DNA from: Toxorhynchites rutilus septentrionalis
Lineage: Eukaryota; Arthropoda; Insecta; Diptera; Culicidae
Assembly (NCBI RefSeq): GCF_029784135.1
Contig: NC_073745.1
Location: forward strand, 78,053,569 to 78,117,568
Direction of reading: 5' to 3'
DNA length: 64,000 nucleotides
Shown: positions 22,655-31,977 of the stretch, piece by piece
How positions within the stretch are numbered: the stretch's first letter is position 1
Layout: every line of letters starts with the position of its first letter
The notes under the pieces: model-generated
Told to the model about the DNA's origin: nothing
What the model saw: the letters and a program-made list of their open reading frames with translations, nothing else
The model's database searches: none
Made by a program: the position numbers and the translations under genes

Positions 22655-25600
22655 TTATATTTTTATCAATCTGTTTTTGTGTACTGTCTGTGTATGTTCT
22701 GTTTTGGGGTTCTGAATCCTGCAGTTTGTATCTAGTATTTCTTGAACTATATATGGTCCGTCATAGAATGGATCAAGTTTTCTTCTGTTTTCTATTTTTA
22801 GATAAACTTTGTCGTTTACTGTTAAATGAATTGGATTAATGACATTTTCTGAGTTTTTTGCTCTTTGAATTTTCTGCTCAATTAATTTGGTTCTTGCTAT
22901 TTCATTAGATCGTTGTAATTTAAATTTTAGTTCTTTACTATATTGTTCAAAATTATATATTGGTTCAGTTCCTTTTTCAAATAATTCTTGTGGTAATTTA
23001 GCTTTAGTTCCAAAAATTAATTCATGAGGGGTAAATTCATGGTGTGAATGTGGGGTTGTGTTATAATTGAAAGCATAGAATTTTAACCATTCATCCCAAT
23101 CCGTTTGATGTTCGTTAACGAAAGATCTCAGATATTCATTTAAACATCTATGATTTCTCTCTAACGATCCAATCGTCTGGGGGTGATAGGCTGTACTAAA
23201 TTTTTGTTCAACTTTAAGCGTTTTACAGATCTGTTCAAAGACTTCGTTATTATACTCAGTTCCTTGATCAGAACGTAAGGTTAAAAATGTTCCGTAAGTT
23301 AAAATAAAATTGTCTACTAATGCTTTAGCAATTACGTTTGCTTCTTTAGTAGGTACTGGAATTAATACGACATATTTCGTTAAATCGCATTGAATACTAA
23401 CTGCATATCTATTGTTGTTGTTACTTTTTGGTAATGGTCCAACTGTATCTATTGAAATACTTTCGAATGGGTGATTTGGTGTTGTAGTAACTACTTGTTT
23501 TTCTTTTGTATGCTTTATGACTTTGTTTCGTTTGCATAATTCACAGGCCTTGATGAATTCTGCAATCGATCTTTTCATATTGCTCCAATTATACACTTCT
23601 CTAATTTGAAGGTACAACTTATGTTGACCAATGTGACCTCCTGTAGGGGTGTTATGGTAATCATTCAATACTTTTTGGATGTCTTTTATTTTTGTTAAAA
23701 ACATTGGTGGATTGTAAATAATAATTTCTATTGAATACACTTGAGTATTCGCTAATATTTTAAAGTTTTCAATTGATATCATTTTAAATATTTCGTCTTT
23801 TGTCGACAGCGCTAATTTCTTTTGGTTCATTTTAATCATTGTTCCTTCTATTTTCAGAAGTGCAGATTCTAATGTCTGACTTCCATGTAAAATTTGTTGA
23901 TGCACTTGGGCAATAATTTTATTGTTTTTCTTTAAATAAAATATCATTCCATATTTGTCGACGCGTGTTTCGAGTTTAATTAATTTCTTCGTTTCTGATG
24001 GATTATTTGTCATGTACGTAGAGAAGTGATCAGTTTCTCGTGGTACAGAAATTTGATTATCAGATGTTTTCATATTTGAATTATTTTTCGAATTACGAGT
24101 CATCGCTCTTGTGCTTACTCCTAATATATTTAAATTTTTTAATTCATCAGAGGAGGTTACTATTCTTGATAAAGCATCTGCTCCTACATTTGATTTTCCT
24201 GCTATGTATTCAATTGTAAAGTCATATTCTTCTAAATCAAGACGCATTCTAGTTAATTTTGAAGTTGGATTTTTCATACCGAATAAGAAAACTAACGGTC
24301 TATGATCCGTTTGTACTAAAAATTTTCTACCGTACAGGTAAGGTTTGAAGTAATTAATAGCCCAATGTATGGCTGTTAATTCTTTTAGAATCACTGGTTT
24401 ATTCTTTTCACCAGGTGTAAAAGTTTTGCTTGCAAAAGCTATTGGTAAATTTCCATGTTGTGTTTGTTGAGACAATACAGCTCCACAACCTATATCTGAA
24501 GCATCTGTTGTTAATATAAATTGCTTCGTAAAATCTGGATATTGTAATAATCTTGGTGACATTAATGAATTTCTTAGGGTGTTGAATGCATTTTGACAAC
24601 TATTGGTCCATATAAATTGTGAATTTTTCTTCAATAGTTGATTAAGGGGATTTGCTATTAATGCAAAATTTGGTACGAATTTACGATAATAATTACAAAA
24701 TGCAACGAATCTTCTAACTTCGTCTGCATTTTTAGGAACTGGATAATTTTGAATAGTTGAAAATTTGGAATCATCTGGTAACATGCCATATTCTGTTATT
24801 TTATGACCTAGAAAGGTAACTTCAGTGCTAAAAAATTTGCATTTCTGCGCATTTAGCTTCAAATTGTAATATCTTAATCTTTCAAAAACTTGATTTAGAT
24901 TTGAAATATGATGGTTTACAGAACATCCTACGACTATAATATCGTCGATGTAAATGAAAGCTAATTCTGGGGTTAAACCAGCCATTGCAATTGTCATCAT
25001 ACGTTGAAAACTGTTTGGACTTATATTCAATCCAAACGGTAATCTTGTATATTGATAATGTCCGTTTTGTGTTGAAAATGCCGTAAATTTTCTAGACTCA
25101 TTGTCCAAAGGTATTTGATGAAAACCTGACATGAGATCTAATGTTGAAAAATATTTTGCTCTGCCAAGTTGATCTAAAATATCGTCAATTCTTGGTAGAG
25201 GAAATTTGTCTGCTAAAATTTTTTTATTTAGTTGTCTAAAATCAACGACTAAACGCCATTTTTTGTCATTATTTTGGGATTTTTTCGGTACTAGAAGTAT
25301 AGGAGAGTTGTATGGTGAAACTGAAGGTTCCACTATATTACTCTCTAACATTTTGTTTACCTGTTGATTAATTTCGGTTTGTTGCGCATGAATCGTCTTG
25401 TAATTAGGAATATATACAGGAACTTTATCACTTAGAACAATGTTCTGTGAATAGAAATTGTTTTGAGTAACATCCTCCTCTGGAAGACAAAATATGTCTT
25501 GATAATCATTAATTAATTTTTTAAATTTATCTTTAGCATATGGAGGAATTTTGTCCGTGTTTATGCTTTTAAAAATCTCTTCGGATCTCTTATTATTAAT

Positions 25601-26290
25601 ATTTTTGGTATTTACATTAAGAATAGAATAATCGTTTAAAATACTTAATGTAGGCTTAAATTTAGAATAATGTATGTACAAAGGTTTATTCGTAGTATTT
25701 ACAAATTTTACATAAGGCTTTAAAGGTGAAATTATAGTGTTACCACAGAAAACTCCTGGGTAAATTTCTTCTGAATGGACTACCATATCCTCTCTAATGT
25801 TTAAATATGGTATCCTTCTGATAACTTCACTACGACTTGGTAGCATGAAGCCTTCATTTAAGTTGTCTTCTATTGGTACTGAAATTTGTATATTGGCTAT
25901 ATTAAATGTAAGTAGCCAATGTTCATAATCTATTAAACATTTATAATTTATTAAAAAATCTCGACCTAGAATACCATCAGCCGTAATTGGTAAGTCTGCG
26001 GTAACTAGGTGAAAATCGTGATTTAAAGTTAATGTATTATTAAAGCATAAAGATGTATTTGTTAAACCTAATGTTTCTACACTATTTTCCGTAATGCCGG
26101 TTAATTTAATCTTATTGTTAGTATTTACATGTTGATTTGGGAGAATATTTCGTGCTTTGAACAACGAAATATCTGCACCGGTGTCAATGATCAAGTTGCA
26201 TATTTTATTTCCAGTCATGTGCACTTTGACTTGGATAAAATTTGATGCATTTAAATTTAATGTCAAAATCGGTATGCCTGTCCGTAACAA
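22655..26290 (-). CDS. Gypsy pol: protease-RT-RNase H-integrase
   Basis: An intact frame of about 1211 codons. In order: aspartic protease (IIDTGADISLF, residues about 34-44), reverse transcriptase with the YIDDIIV catalytic box (about residue 447), RNase H (TTDASDIGCGAVLS, about 593), an HHCC zinc-binding region (GGHIGQHK then CELCKR, about 880-920), and the integrase core (SIDTVGPLP, LRSDQGTEYNN and GSLERNH, about 945-1045). RT before integrase is the Ty3/Gypsy order. All catalytic residues I looked for are present. The frame is open upstream of 26290 into gag, in the -1 register, so it is probably made as a gag-pol fusion. Confidence 0.95.
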   Translation of the reverse strand: MLRTGIPILTLNLNASNFIQVKVHMTGNKICNLIIDTGADISLFKARNILPNQHVNTNNKIKLTGITENSVETLGLTNTSLCFNNTLTLNHDFHLVTADLPITADGILGRDFLINYKCLIDYEHWLLTFNIANIQISVPIEDNLNEGFMLPSRSEVIRRIPYLNIREDMVVHSEEIYPGVFCGNTIISPLKPYVKFVNTTNKPLYIHYSKFKPTLSILNDYSILNVNTKNINNKRSEEIFKSINTDKIPPYAKDKFKKLINDYQDIFCLPEEDVTQNNFYSQNIVLSDKVPVYIPNYKTIHAQQTEINQQVNKMLESNIVEPSVSPYNSPILLVPKKSQNNDKKWRLVVDFRQLNKKILADKFPLPRIDDILDQLGRAKYFSTLDLMSGFHQIPLDNESRKFTAFSTQNGHYQYTRLPFGLNISPNSFQRMMTIAMAGLTPELAFIYIDDIIVVGCSVNHHISNLNQVFERLRYYNLKLNAQKCKFFSTEVTFLGHKITEYGMLPDDSKFSTIQNYPVPKNADEVRRFVAFCNYYRKFVPNFALIANPLNQLLKKNSQFIWTNSCQNAFNTLRNSLMSPRLLQYPDFTKQFILTTDASDIGCGAVLSQQTQHGNLPIAFASKTFTPGEKNKPVILKELTAIHWAINYFKPYLYGRKFLVQTDHRPLVFLFGMKNPTSKLTRMRLDLEEYDFTIEYIAGKSNVGADALSRIVTSSDELKNLNILGVSTRAMTRNSKNNSNMKTSDNQISVPRETDHFSTYMTNNPSETKKLIKLETRVDKYGMIFYLKKNNKIIAQVHQQILHGSQTLESALLKIEGTMIKMNQKKLALSTKDEIFKMISIENFKILANTQVYSIEIIIYNPPMFLTKIKDIQKVLNDYHNTPTGGHIGQHKLYLQIREVYNWSNMKRSIAEFIKACELCKRNKVIKHTKEKQVVTTTPNHPFESISIDTVGPLPKSNNNNRYAVSIQCDLTKYVVLIPVPTKEANVIAKALVDNFILTYGTFLTLRSDQGTEYNNEVFEQICKTLKVEQKFSTAYHPQTIGSLERNHRCLNEYLRSFVNEHQTDWDEWLKFYAFNYNTTPHSHHEFTPHELIFGTKAKLPQELFEKGTEPIYNFEQYSKELKFKLQRSNEIARTKLIEQKIQRAKNSENVINPIHLTVNDKVYLKIENRRKLDPFYDGPYIVQEILDTNCRIQNPKTEHTQTVHKNRLIKI

Positions 26291-26322
26291 TTGTTCAGTT
26301 AGTCGACATCTGTTAGCAATTG

Positions 26323-27843
26323 TTACTGGTTGGCTAAAAAATAATCGGTATTTGCTTGATTGTTCCCATTATTTGCAATATTGTTGTTGAACGGTACCAT
26401 AGCTTGGCAAGTATTATCTGATTCGTTTTGTGGGTGAAATCCATTATTGTTTGCATGATTATTCAGTCGAGGAATGTCTTGCTGATTTACTACGTACATT
26501 CTCGCTGGTACATTATTTCTATTGAAATTTCTGTTAACGTTTCTGTTTTGATTTTGATTGAAATTTCGTTGAAAAGGGTATTGTTGTAAATTTTGATTGA
26601 AATTTGGTTGTTGTCGGGAATTTTGGATTGAATTTCTATTAGTAGGATACTGATGGTTAATGGGATATTGTCGGTTGAGGTTTCTATTGAGGTTATTTGG
26701 ATATCTTGCTTGATATCTTCCATGGAAATAATTTCTTTGATTATTTCTTTCATAAACCATAGGGTTTCTGTAATTGAAATTTCGGTTTGTGTTATAATGA
26801 TTTGGTTGTCTAGCCTTAATCGACTGCAGTACGACTGCGTTTGAATCAGTATTGTCCTTTTCATTTTCTACCATTACGTTGATGGCCTCTTGTAAATTGT
26901 CGAATTAGCCAATTTTCAGCATCATTTTGGTCTCTCTGTTGGGTGTTTCTTTGATAAGTGTTTTGATCGCTACCTTTTGAGACATTTTCCTTGCGACTGT
27001 GTCGGGAATTTGTTCTCTTATATAGGTATCTTTGAGCTTATCTGTCAATTCATCGAGTTGTTTAGTGAATTTCTCGATTTCATTTGTCGATTTGAGTCTC
27101 AAATTCATCAGATTAGCTAAGGCTATGTCTGAATTTGATTTCTCTTCGCAATTTGTTTGGATTTTTGCGACTATTTCGTCATAATCCGTTGGAGATATTG
27201 AGAATAAATTTCTCGCTTTACCAGTTAATTTTGTCAGTATAATTTGAATTGCGGCTGCTTTGCTTTCGATTGGAACTATGGTCTTTGCCAAGTTCACCGC
27301 GTCTATAAATGATTTAACACCACTTGCGTTTCCGTCATAAGTGGGTATCAGCGTTGCTAATTCAGCGGCTGTTTTAATATTAAGAGCCATGTTGGATACT
27401 TTGTGTATTTTAATATACCAAATTAAAATTTTTGTCAATATTTTAAATTTAATTTTTCTTTGTTTTAAATTAATTTCACTTTTCACTCTCAATAGTGAAT
27501 CGTCAGTGCTTAATTTATAGGGTTTTAGTAAACCACTTGATTTACCAAGTGTCTCTGGTTCACTATCGTATTCCCTTTGTATTACTTCTGATTCATCTAA
27601 AATTTTGATGGCCTTCTGATATATTTGTTTCAGTGCACCATAAGTTTCAACTTCGTCATTCCAGACTGAAGCTCCAAGTCTATACTCGAAAGATTTTAGT
27701 ATTGTTCGATATTTGGCTAAGTTTTCTTGTAACTGTTGCCTTTTGACTTCAATATTATGTAAAGTTCTTGGTCTGTTTTTATTTTTGTTCAAATTCTGAT
27801 ATCCCTTTTTCAGATATGATTCAATTTCTTTGAGTTGTTCCAT
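26323..27843 (-). pseudogene. Gypsy gag with one in-frame stop
   Basis: Two open blocks on the minus strand, 27843-26905 (312 codons) and 26874-26323, are in the same frame and separated only by a TAA at 26905-26907 and the codons after it. The first block holds the basic N-terminal part and a capsid-like helical region (LVKIQTNCEEKSN-type segments). The second is extremely rich in Asn, Gln and Arg and lacks a CCHC zinc knuckle. Either this copy has a single nonsense mutation in gag, or the stop is read through; identical LTRs show that any mutation is recent. The gag stop is at 26323-26325. Confidence 0.75.
26335..26341 (-). promoter_or_regulatory. Candidate -1 ribosomal slippery site
   Basis: On the minus strand the heptamer T TTT TTA lies in the gag frame, four codons before the gag stop, and pol is open in the -1 frame. 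This matches the X XXY YYZ rule for programmed -1 frameshifting. I did not establish a downstream stem-loop or pseudoknot. Confidence 0.65.
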
Positions 27844-27936
27844 TTAGGAAGACTCATTTTTATTCATAAATTCTCAGAATTTTATCTTTTCGGACTAATG
27901 ATAAGAACAAATTTGCGAAAAAATATATATATTATT

Positions 27937-28200
27937 TTATTGATTATTTTTCATTTGCCTTCTATTCCTTTTTGCTTCGGCCAATCTTTGTCGTCTTCTC
28001 TCTTTCTGGCCGGGAAGTTTTAGCCACGTAATCGGATCACATCCGGGTAATTCATCTATTCTGTCTAGTAATTCTTCATACGATTCGAGTTTAGTATTTT
28101 CTCCAAATACTACTATATCAGGTGCGAAAGCTCCTTCGCCCTTTCCTTTGCTTACATCGGCTAATAATTTCAGAAAATCTTCAAAATCGTCTTTAATCAT
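27937..28200 (-). CDS. Small accessory ORF of the Gypsy element
   Basis: An 87-codon frame between the leader and gag. It is acidic in its first half and strongly basic at the end (ERRRQRLAEAKRNRRQ). I recognise no domain. It lies 90 bp upstream of gag, is in the element orientation and has no stop, so it is likely retained coding sequence. Mdg1/412-type elements are reported to carry small ORFs before gag; correspondence here was not tested. Confidence 0.5.
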   Translation of the reverse strand: MIKDDFEDFLKLLADVSKGKGEGAFAPDIVVFGENTKLESYEELLDRIDELPGCDPITWLKLPGQKERRRQRLAEAKRNRRQMKNNQ

Positions 28201-28342
28201 TTTTATAAGATTTTTGAAGTAGAGGTAAAAAAAAATAATATATAATTTTCGTTATATTATTTTCTTATGATATTATTTCTTTGCTGTAATTTTTGTATAT
28301 TAAGTTATTCTATTAGCGGCCATTCATATATAGTCTAAAGCT

Positions 28343-28579
28343 TTAGGCAATTGATGCCATAGTTTGTGCCGACTGTGCAGCTTTCAGTGCTTCTTTACGT
28401 ACACACTGCTTATAATTCTTGTATAGTTTAATGAAAGCAAATATTAATAAAATCGCAAGTATAATCCATAATAATAACTCTTGCGTTTCGTGGAATAAAG
28501 TGTGTTGTTCCACGTGGTTTAGGATATTTACTTGTGGGTCTCCTGTATTTTGAATAGTTTTCTTGTCAAACAGGCCCAT
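28343..28579 (-). CDS. Small membrane-protein ORF of the Gypsy element
   Basis: A 78-codon frame with a single strong hydrophobic segment (LLLWIILAILLIFAFIKLY, residues about 35-53), an N-terminal part with no basic signal, and a basic C-terminal tail (YKQCVRKEALKAA). This predicts a small single-pass membrane protein. It precedes the 87-codon ORF and gag in the same orientation. Function unknown. Confidence 0.55.
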   Translation of the reverse strand: MGLFDKKTIQNTGDPQVNILNHVEQHTLFHETQELLLWIILAILLIFAFIKLYKNYKQCVRKEALKAAQSAQTMASIA

Positions 28580-28599
28580 TTCTACTTTCTCGAAGCATA

Positions 28600-29645
28600 T
28601 TCAATTAATTACATGCATTGTTTTTCATTATGCATTATACATTATAGTCATTGGTAAATGTATCGAAATTTATTGTTTCTATACCGAATATATTATTATC
28701 AAAACTCATTATTTGGAAATAATTTTTATAAATACTTTGTAACCGAGGGTATGTAATTCGAACACTTCATAAAGAAACATATAATCATTCTAGCCTATGC
28801 GTTCAGTTCGATAAGTGCTGTACGTTTTATTTTGATATACATCAGTTTCAATTGCTTACTTCATATCGTCGGTTTCATTCCAGATTTAGCTCCTTCTGCT
28901 CTCTGTTGGTCCCGCCTGTCAGTTCCTTATTGCTGACAATGGTCTCGCCTTCCGATGTTCCTGCTTCTGTTCATTTATCTTCGCGTTACACTTTCCGCTG
29001 CTGCTCTTGCTGTTTCTCCTTATTAAGGTTAACTTTTCATTTTATTCACATGGGAAAATAAGTTGTCTCTGTTGATTTTCTCCCAGCACTTTTGGTTTGA
29101 TCTTCATTGAAATTATTTTCGTAAGGAGTTTTTTTTTTTTATTTTGTTTCCATCCTATTCAGTGTCAGTATTTATATTACACCGCTTTTCTGGCACTTTT
29201 CCGATCACATTGTTTGTAACACTTTTTGAATTTCTCCCAGCACTATTTGTTTAGATTTCGCTATTGTTCCAATGTTTGCTGTTCGAATTATCACTCGCCT
29301 GTTGGCACGACACTTAATATTCACTATTTAAGCTTGTCCAGTTGTCCATAATAAATATATATTTCATATATATTTTTTTTTTCAGTCTGCGCTAAAGTTG
29401 ATTACACAAACTTCGGGGATTTTTCTCCCTTTCCTTAACTTTTCTTCTCATACTTTTATTTTGGCTTTTCCATTGAGCTGTGGCGGTAATTGCACTCAAG
29501 TTTACCACTCGCCATGTAATTATATAGTTTATATTGTAATGCCAATAATATTGTTCACATCACCAATATTGTTCATCACACGCGGCCTTGTACTTATTTT
29601 CAATATTCTTCACATAAATCACTTCCGAAGATTGCAGGTTTAATT
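28600..29645 (-). other. Untranslated leader of the Gypsy element
   Basis: About 1 kb between the primer binding site and the first small ORF. No long open frame in the element orientation; likely contains packaging and translation signals that I cannot define. Confidence 0.6.
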
Positions 29646-29657
29646 TCACGGTCGCCA
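29646..29657 (-). promoter_or_regulatory. Primer binding site (tRNA-Arg)
   Basis: On the minus strand TGGCGACCGTGA directly follows the 5' LTR. It is complementary to TCACGGTCGCCA, which matches the 3' end, with CCA, of an insect tRNA-Arg (TCG) as I recall it. Position and length are right for a minus-strand primer site. Confidence 0.8.
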
Positions 29658-30280
29658 TGTCTTATATTTGCTTTATACTTTTATTCAAAAAAAGGTTTTA
29701 TTCATTTCTTGTCACTCCACGCGTGCATCCGCGTCGAGTGTCATACAAGAACTGTCTTAATGCTAGTTACATGTGTCTTAAGCTAACTTAGCCAACAGTT
29801 TGTGGAGAGTTTCATTGGGAGGAGCCAAGTCGATTTCAAAGGGGAATAGCCAATCAATCGAATGCAGTGTTCGATGTGAATGGTGTCAAGAAATAAAATT
29901 GCTTACTGCGCTCATAAGCGCGCATATCGATTTCATGGGAAATCGTAAAGTGTCACGACGACTTTGTGTACGGTCGCGTATTTAATCAGAATAGAACTGG
30001 GTTTGTTTTGGTTTCTGGTTTATTGCCTTTAGCTGCGCGCGACATGATGTAAGGGTGCATTCATATCGCCCGCGCATGTTGGCATGGACGAATGTGGGAG
30101 AAAAACAATTAACGAAATAATGCAGTTGCGCTTGAGGAATGTTTCGTGGGAATCGTAAATTGAAGTGACCACGCATGAGTCATTTATTTTGAAACAATCA
30201 ACTGCTTATGAGGAGAAGGATAATTTGTATATTGGGAGTTTTAAGATGGACTTTGGAACGGGGTTTGAAATCATACTACA
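29658..30280 (-). repeat. 5' LTR of the Gypsy element
   Basis: 623 bp, bounded TG/CA, matching 21747-22369, followed by the CATT target duplication. It should hold the promoter for the element; no individual promoter motif was assigned. Confidence 0.93.
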
Positions 30281-30284
30281 CATT

Positions 30285-30501
30285 CAATTTTGTACCATTT
30301 GAGTAACTGACTGGTATGCCTGGTATGTGAACCTCCTATCTTCCTGGCTACTAACCCAATCAAAGTTCAACACAACCAAAACCTGTGAATCTTCCCACCT
30401 TCTATTTTTCATCTCGGATTGATATCATATGCGATCAATGTACTGGAAAAAAGGTAATGAAGATAGTAGAGTTTCGAGCGACATAGCATGTGCTGCCATA
30501 A
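30285..30501. other. No gene recognised
   Basis: Short spacer between the retrotransposon and the hairpin element; nothing supportable. Confidence 0.4.
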
Positions 30502-30614
30502 AGGCTGATTTAGACGATGCCAGTCAGCGCTCTAGTTGAAGTATCCAGTGAACAGAGATACTGTTCACTGGATACTTCAACTAGAGCGCTGACTGGTATC
30601 GTCTAAATCAGCCT
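30502..30614. mobile_element. Minimal foldback MITE (near-perfect hairpin)
   Basis: Arms of about 53 bp (30502-30554 and 30562-30614) are inverted with a single mismatch and only a 7-bp spacer. The ends read AGGCTGATTTAGAC and its complement, and both flanks are TAA, consistent with a 3-bp TWA target duplication as in PIF/Harbinger-type elements. Transcribed, it would form one long hairpin RNA. Confidence 0.75.
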
Positions 30615-31264
30615 TAACTATTTCTCAAATAGTGACGTCAGTCGTTGTGTTTATCTTCGATTGCCCACCGCACCCATGTGAAAATGCTATTTTCAGGAAG
30701 TAATTTATCAATTAAAAACGTTAATTTTTTTAGTGTTTCCAATATATGAATGAATATAATATAATGTGAATATAAGGCTAATGTGATAGCGTGCAGTGAA
30801 CATTTGTGAAATCACGTCGGAAGAGACGGATAAAAGTGATATTTTTTCATGTACCATATTCACTCCCCCACGTTCATAAAAACAAGTCAATTTTCATTAT
30901 TTTAACGTTATGAAGTGGATATTTCGAAGGCTCTCAGTGTCGGTGTGTATGATGTGAGAGAATAATCGCAAATTATTCAAAATTTCACCGAAAATGTTAC
31001 TGCTTTCGAGAACTAAGCATACGACAGCTCTCTGGACCTTTTTACCACATAAATTATCGAAATGTGCCACGATACAATTGTCATCTGTAAAAAAACCAAC
31101 AGTTGAATAATTTCATGAGAATTTTGGCTCAAATTATCATGCAACCGAGAGTATTTTCAGCATTGTTTTGTATCTTCCATATAATTTTCATAACTACGAC
31201 ACGATATTTTGCTTGCCAATACAGATATATTTCCCCTACTGCTCCACCTCTATATGTACCTCAT
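30615..31264. other. No gene recognised
   Basis: AT-rich; no domain, RNA or repeat assigned. Confidence 0.4.
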
Positions 31265-31342
31265 TGATATGCGATTATGATTTATTTGGATTTCTTGAAA
31301 GACTTGGCACGTGCAAAATTATACGATTTAATGTTTGCTGGG
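31265..31342. mobile_element. Solo right end of a CCCAGCAAAC element
   Basis: The terminal 78 bp match the right end of the copy at 51401-52364 (GATTTCTTGAAAGACTTGGC through TTTAATGTTTGCTGGG). The rest of the element is absent. Confidence 0.7.
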
Positions 31343-31977
31343 ATGTTTACAATCACATTACACCAAGCCAAAAAAACACAACTTAACTTTTGAATAATAT
31401 GTTATGAATTGTACAACGTTTATTCTGATTTATAAATTTATGTTTTGCGTTTTTTTTTATTTGGTGCTCTGAAGTAAATTCTGAAAATTACGTCGAGTCA
31501 AAAGTCTAATTGATTAGTTTGTTTCGGTCAATATTAGGTATTTAGACGGATACTAAAGAAATCATCACACACTTTGGAACGTCTCAAGAATATCTTTAAA
31601 AAATCAGTTTAGTTCATCAGTTATTCAAATTCACATTCGGATGAATAGTGTTTTCACATCTGGTATCCCTGCCTACATCAAACATTCACCTCGTTCACCT
31701 ACAGATCTGACAGATATGAAAACGCCGAGAGCAACAAAAAAAATTAATGAAAAAATCAATAACAGTCTGCTGTCAATACACAAAGGAGAGAAATTTTTTG
31801 CATCACTATCGTCTTGTGAAACTTTCCGATATTTCAGCCTATTTTTCGCCTCGTCGCAACTTCTTTTTCGTCCTTGTGCTACTGTTAGAACGTGATAGTT
31901 AAAATCTCGCCAATTGAGCGAATTGCGCTGTTCCTCCATACCAGCTGATCCGAAAATAGTTTTTCTAGTCCACAACA
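31343..31977. other. Presumed promoter and 5' UTR of endophilin B
   Basis: No separate gene. The sequence just before ATG 31978 should be leader of the endophilin B transcript; I saw no diagnostic core promoter motif. Confidence 0.4.

Larger units (their letters stand above)
21747..30280 (-). mobile_element. Ty3/Gypsy LTR retrotransposon (Mdg1/412-like)
   Basis: A structurally complete 8534-bp element on the minus strand. Both LTRs are 623 bp, run TG...CA and look identical by eye, and the element is flanked by the 4-bp duplication CATT (21743-21746 and 30281-30284). It has a primer binding site, a polypurine tract, gag and pol; no env is seen. A primer site matching the tRNA-Arg 3' end, plus small ORFs before gag, suggest the Mdg1/412 lineage; that is an inference. 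Identical LTRs imply a very recent insertion. Confidence 0.93.
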
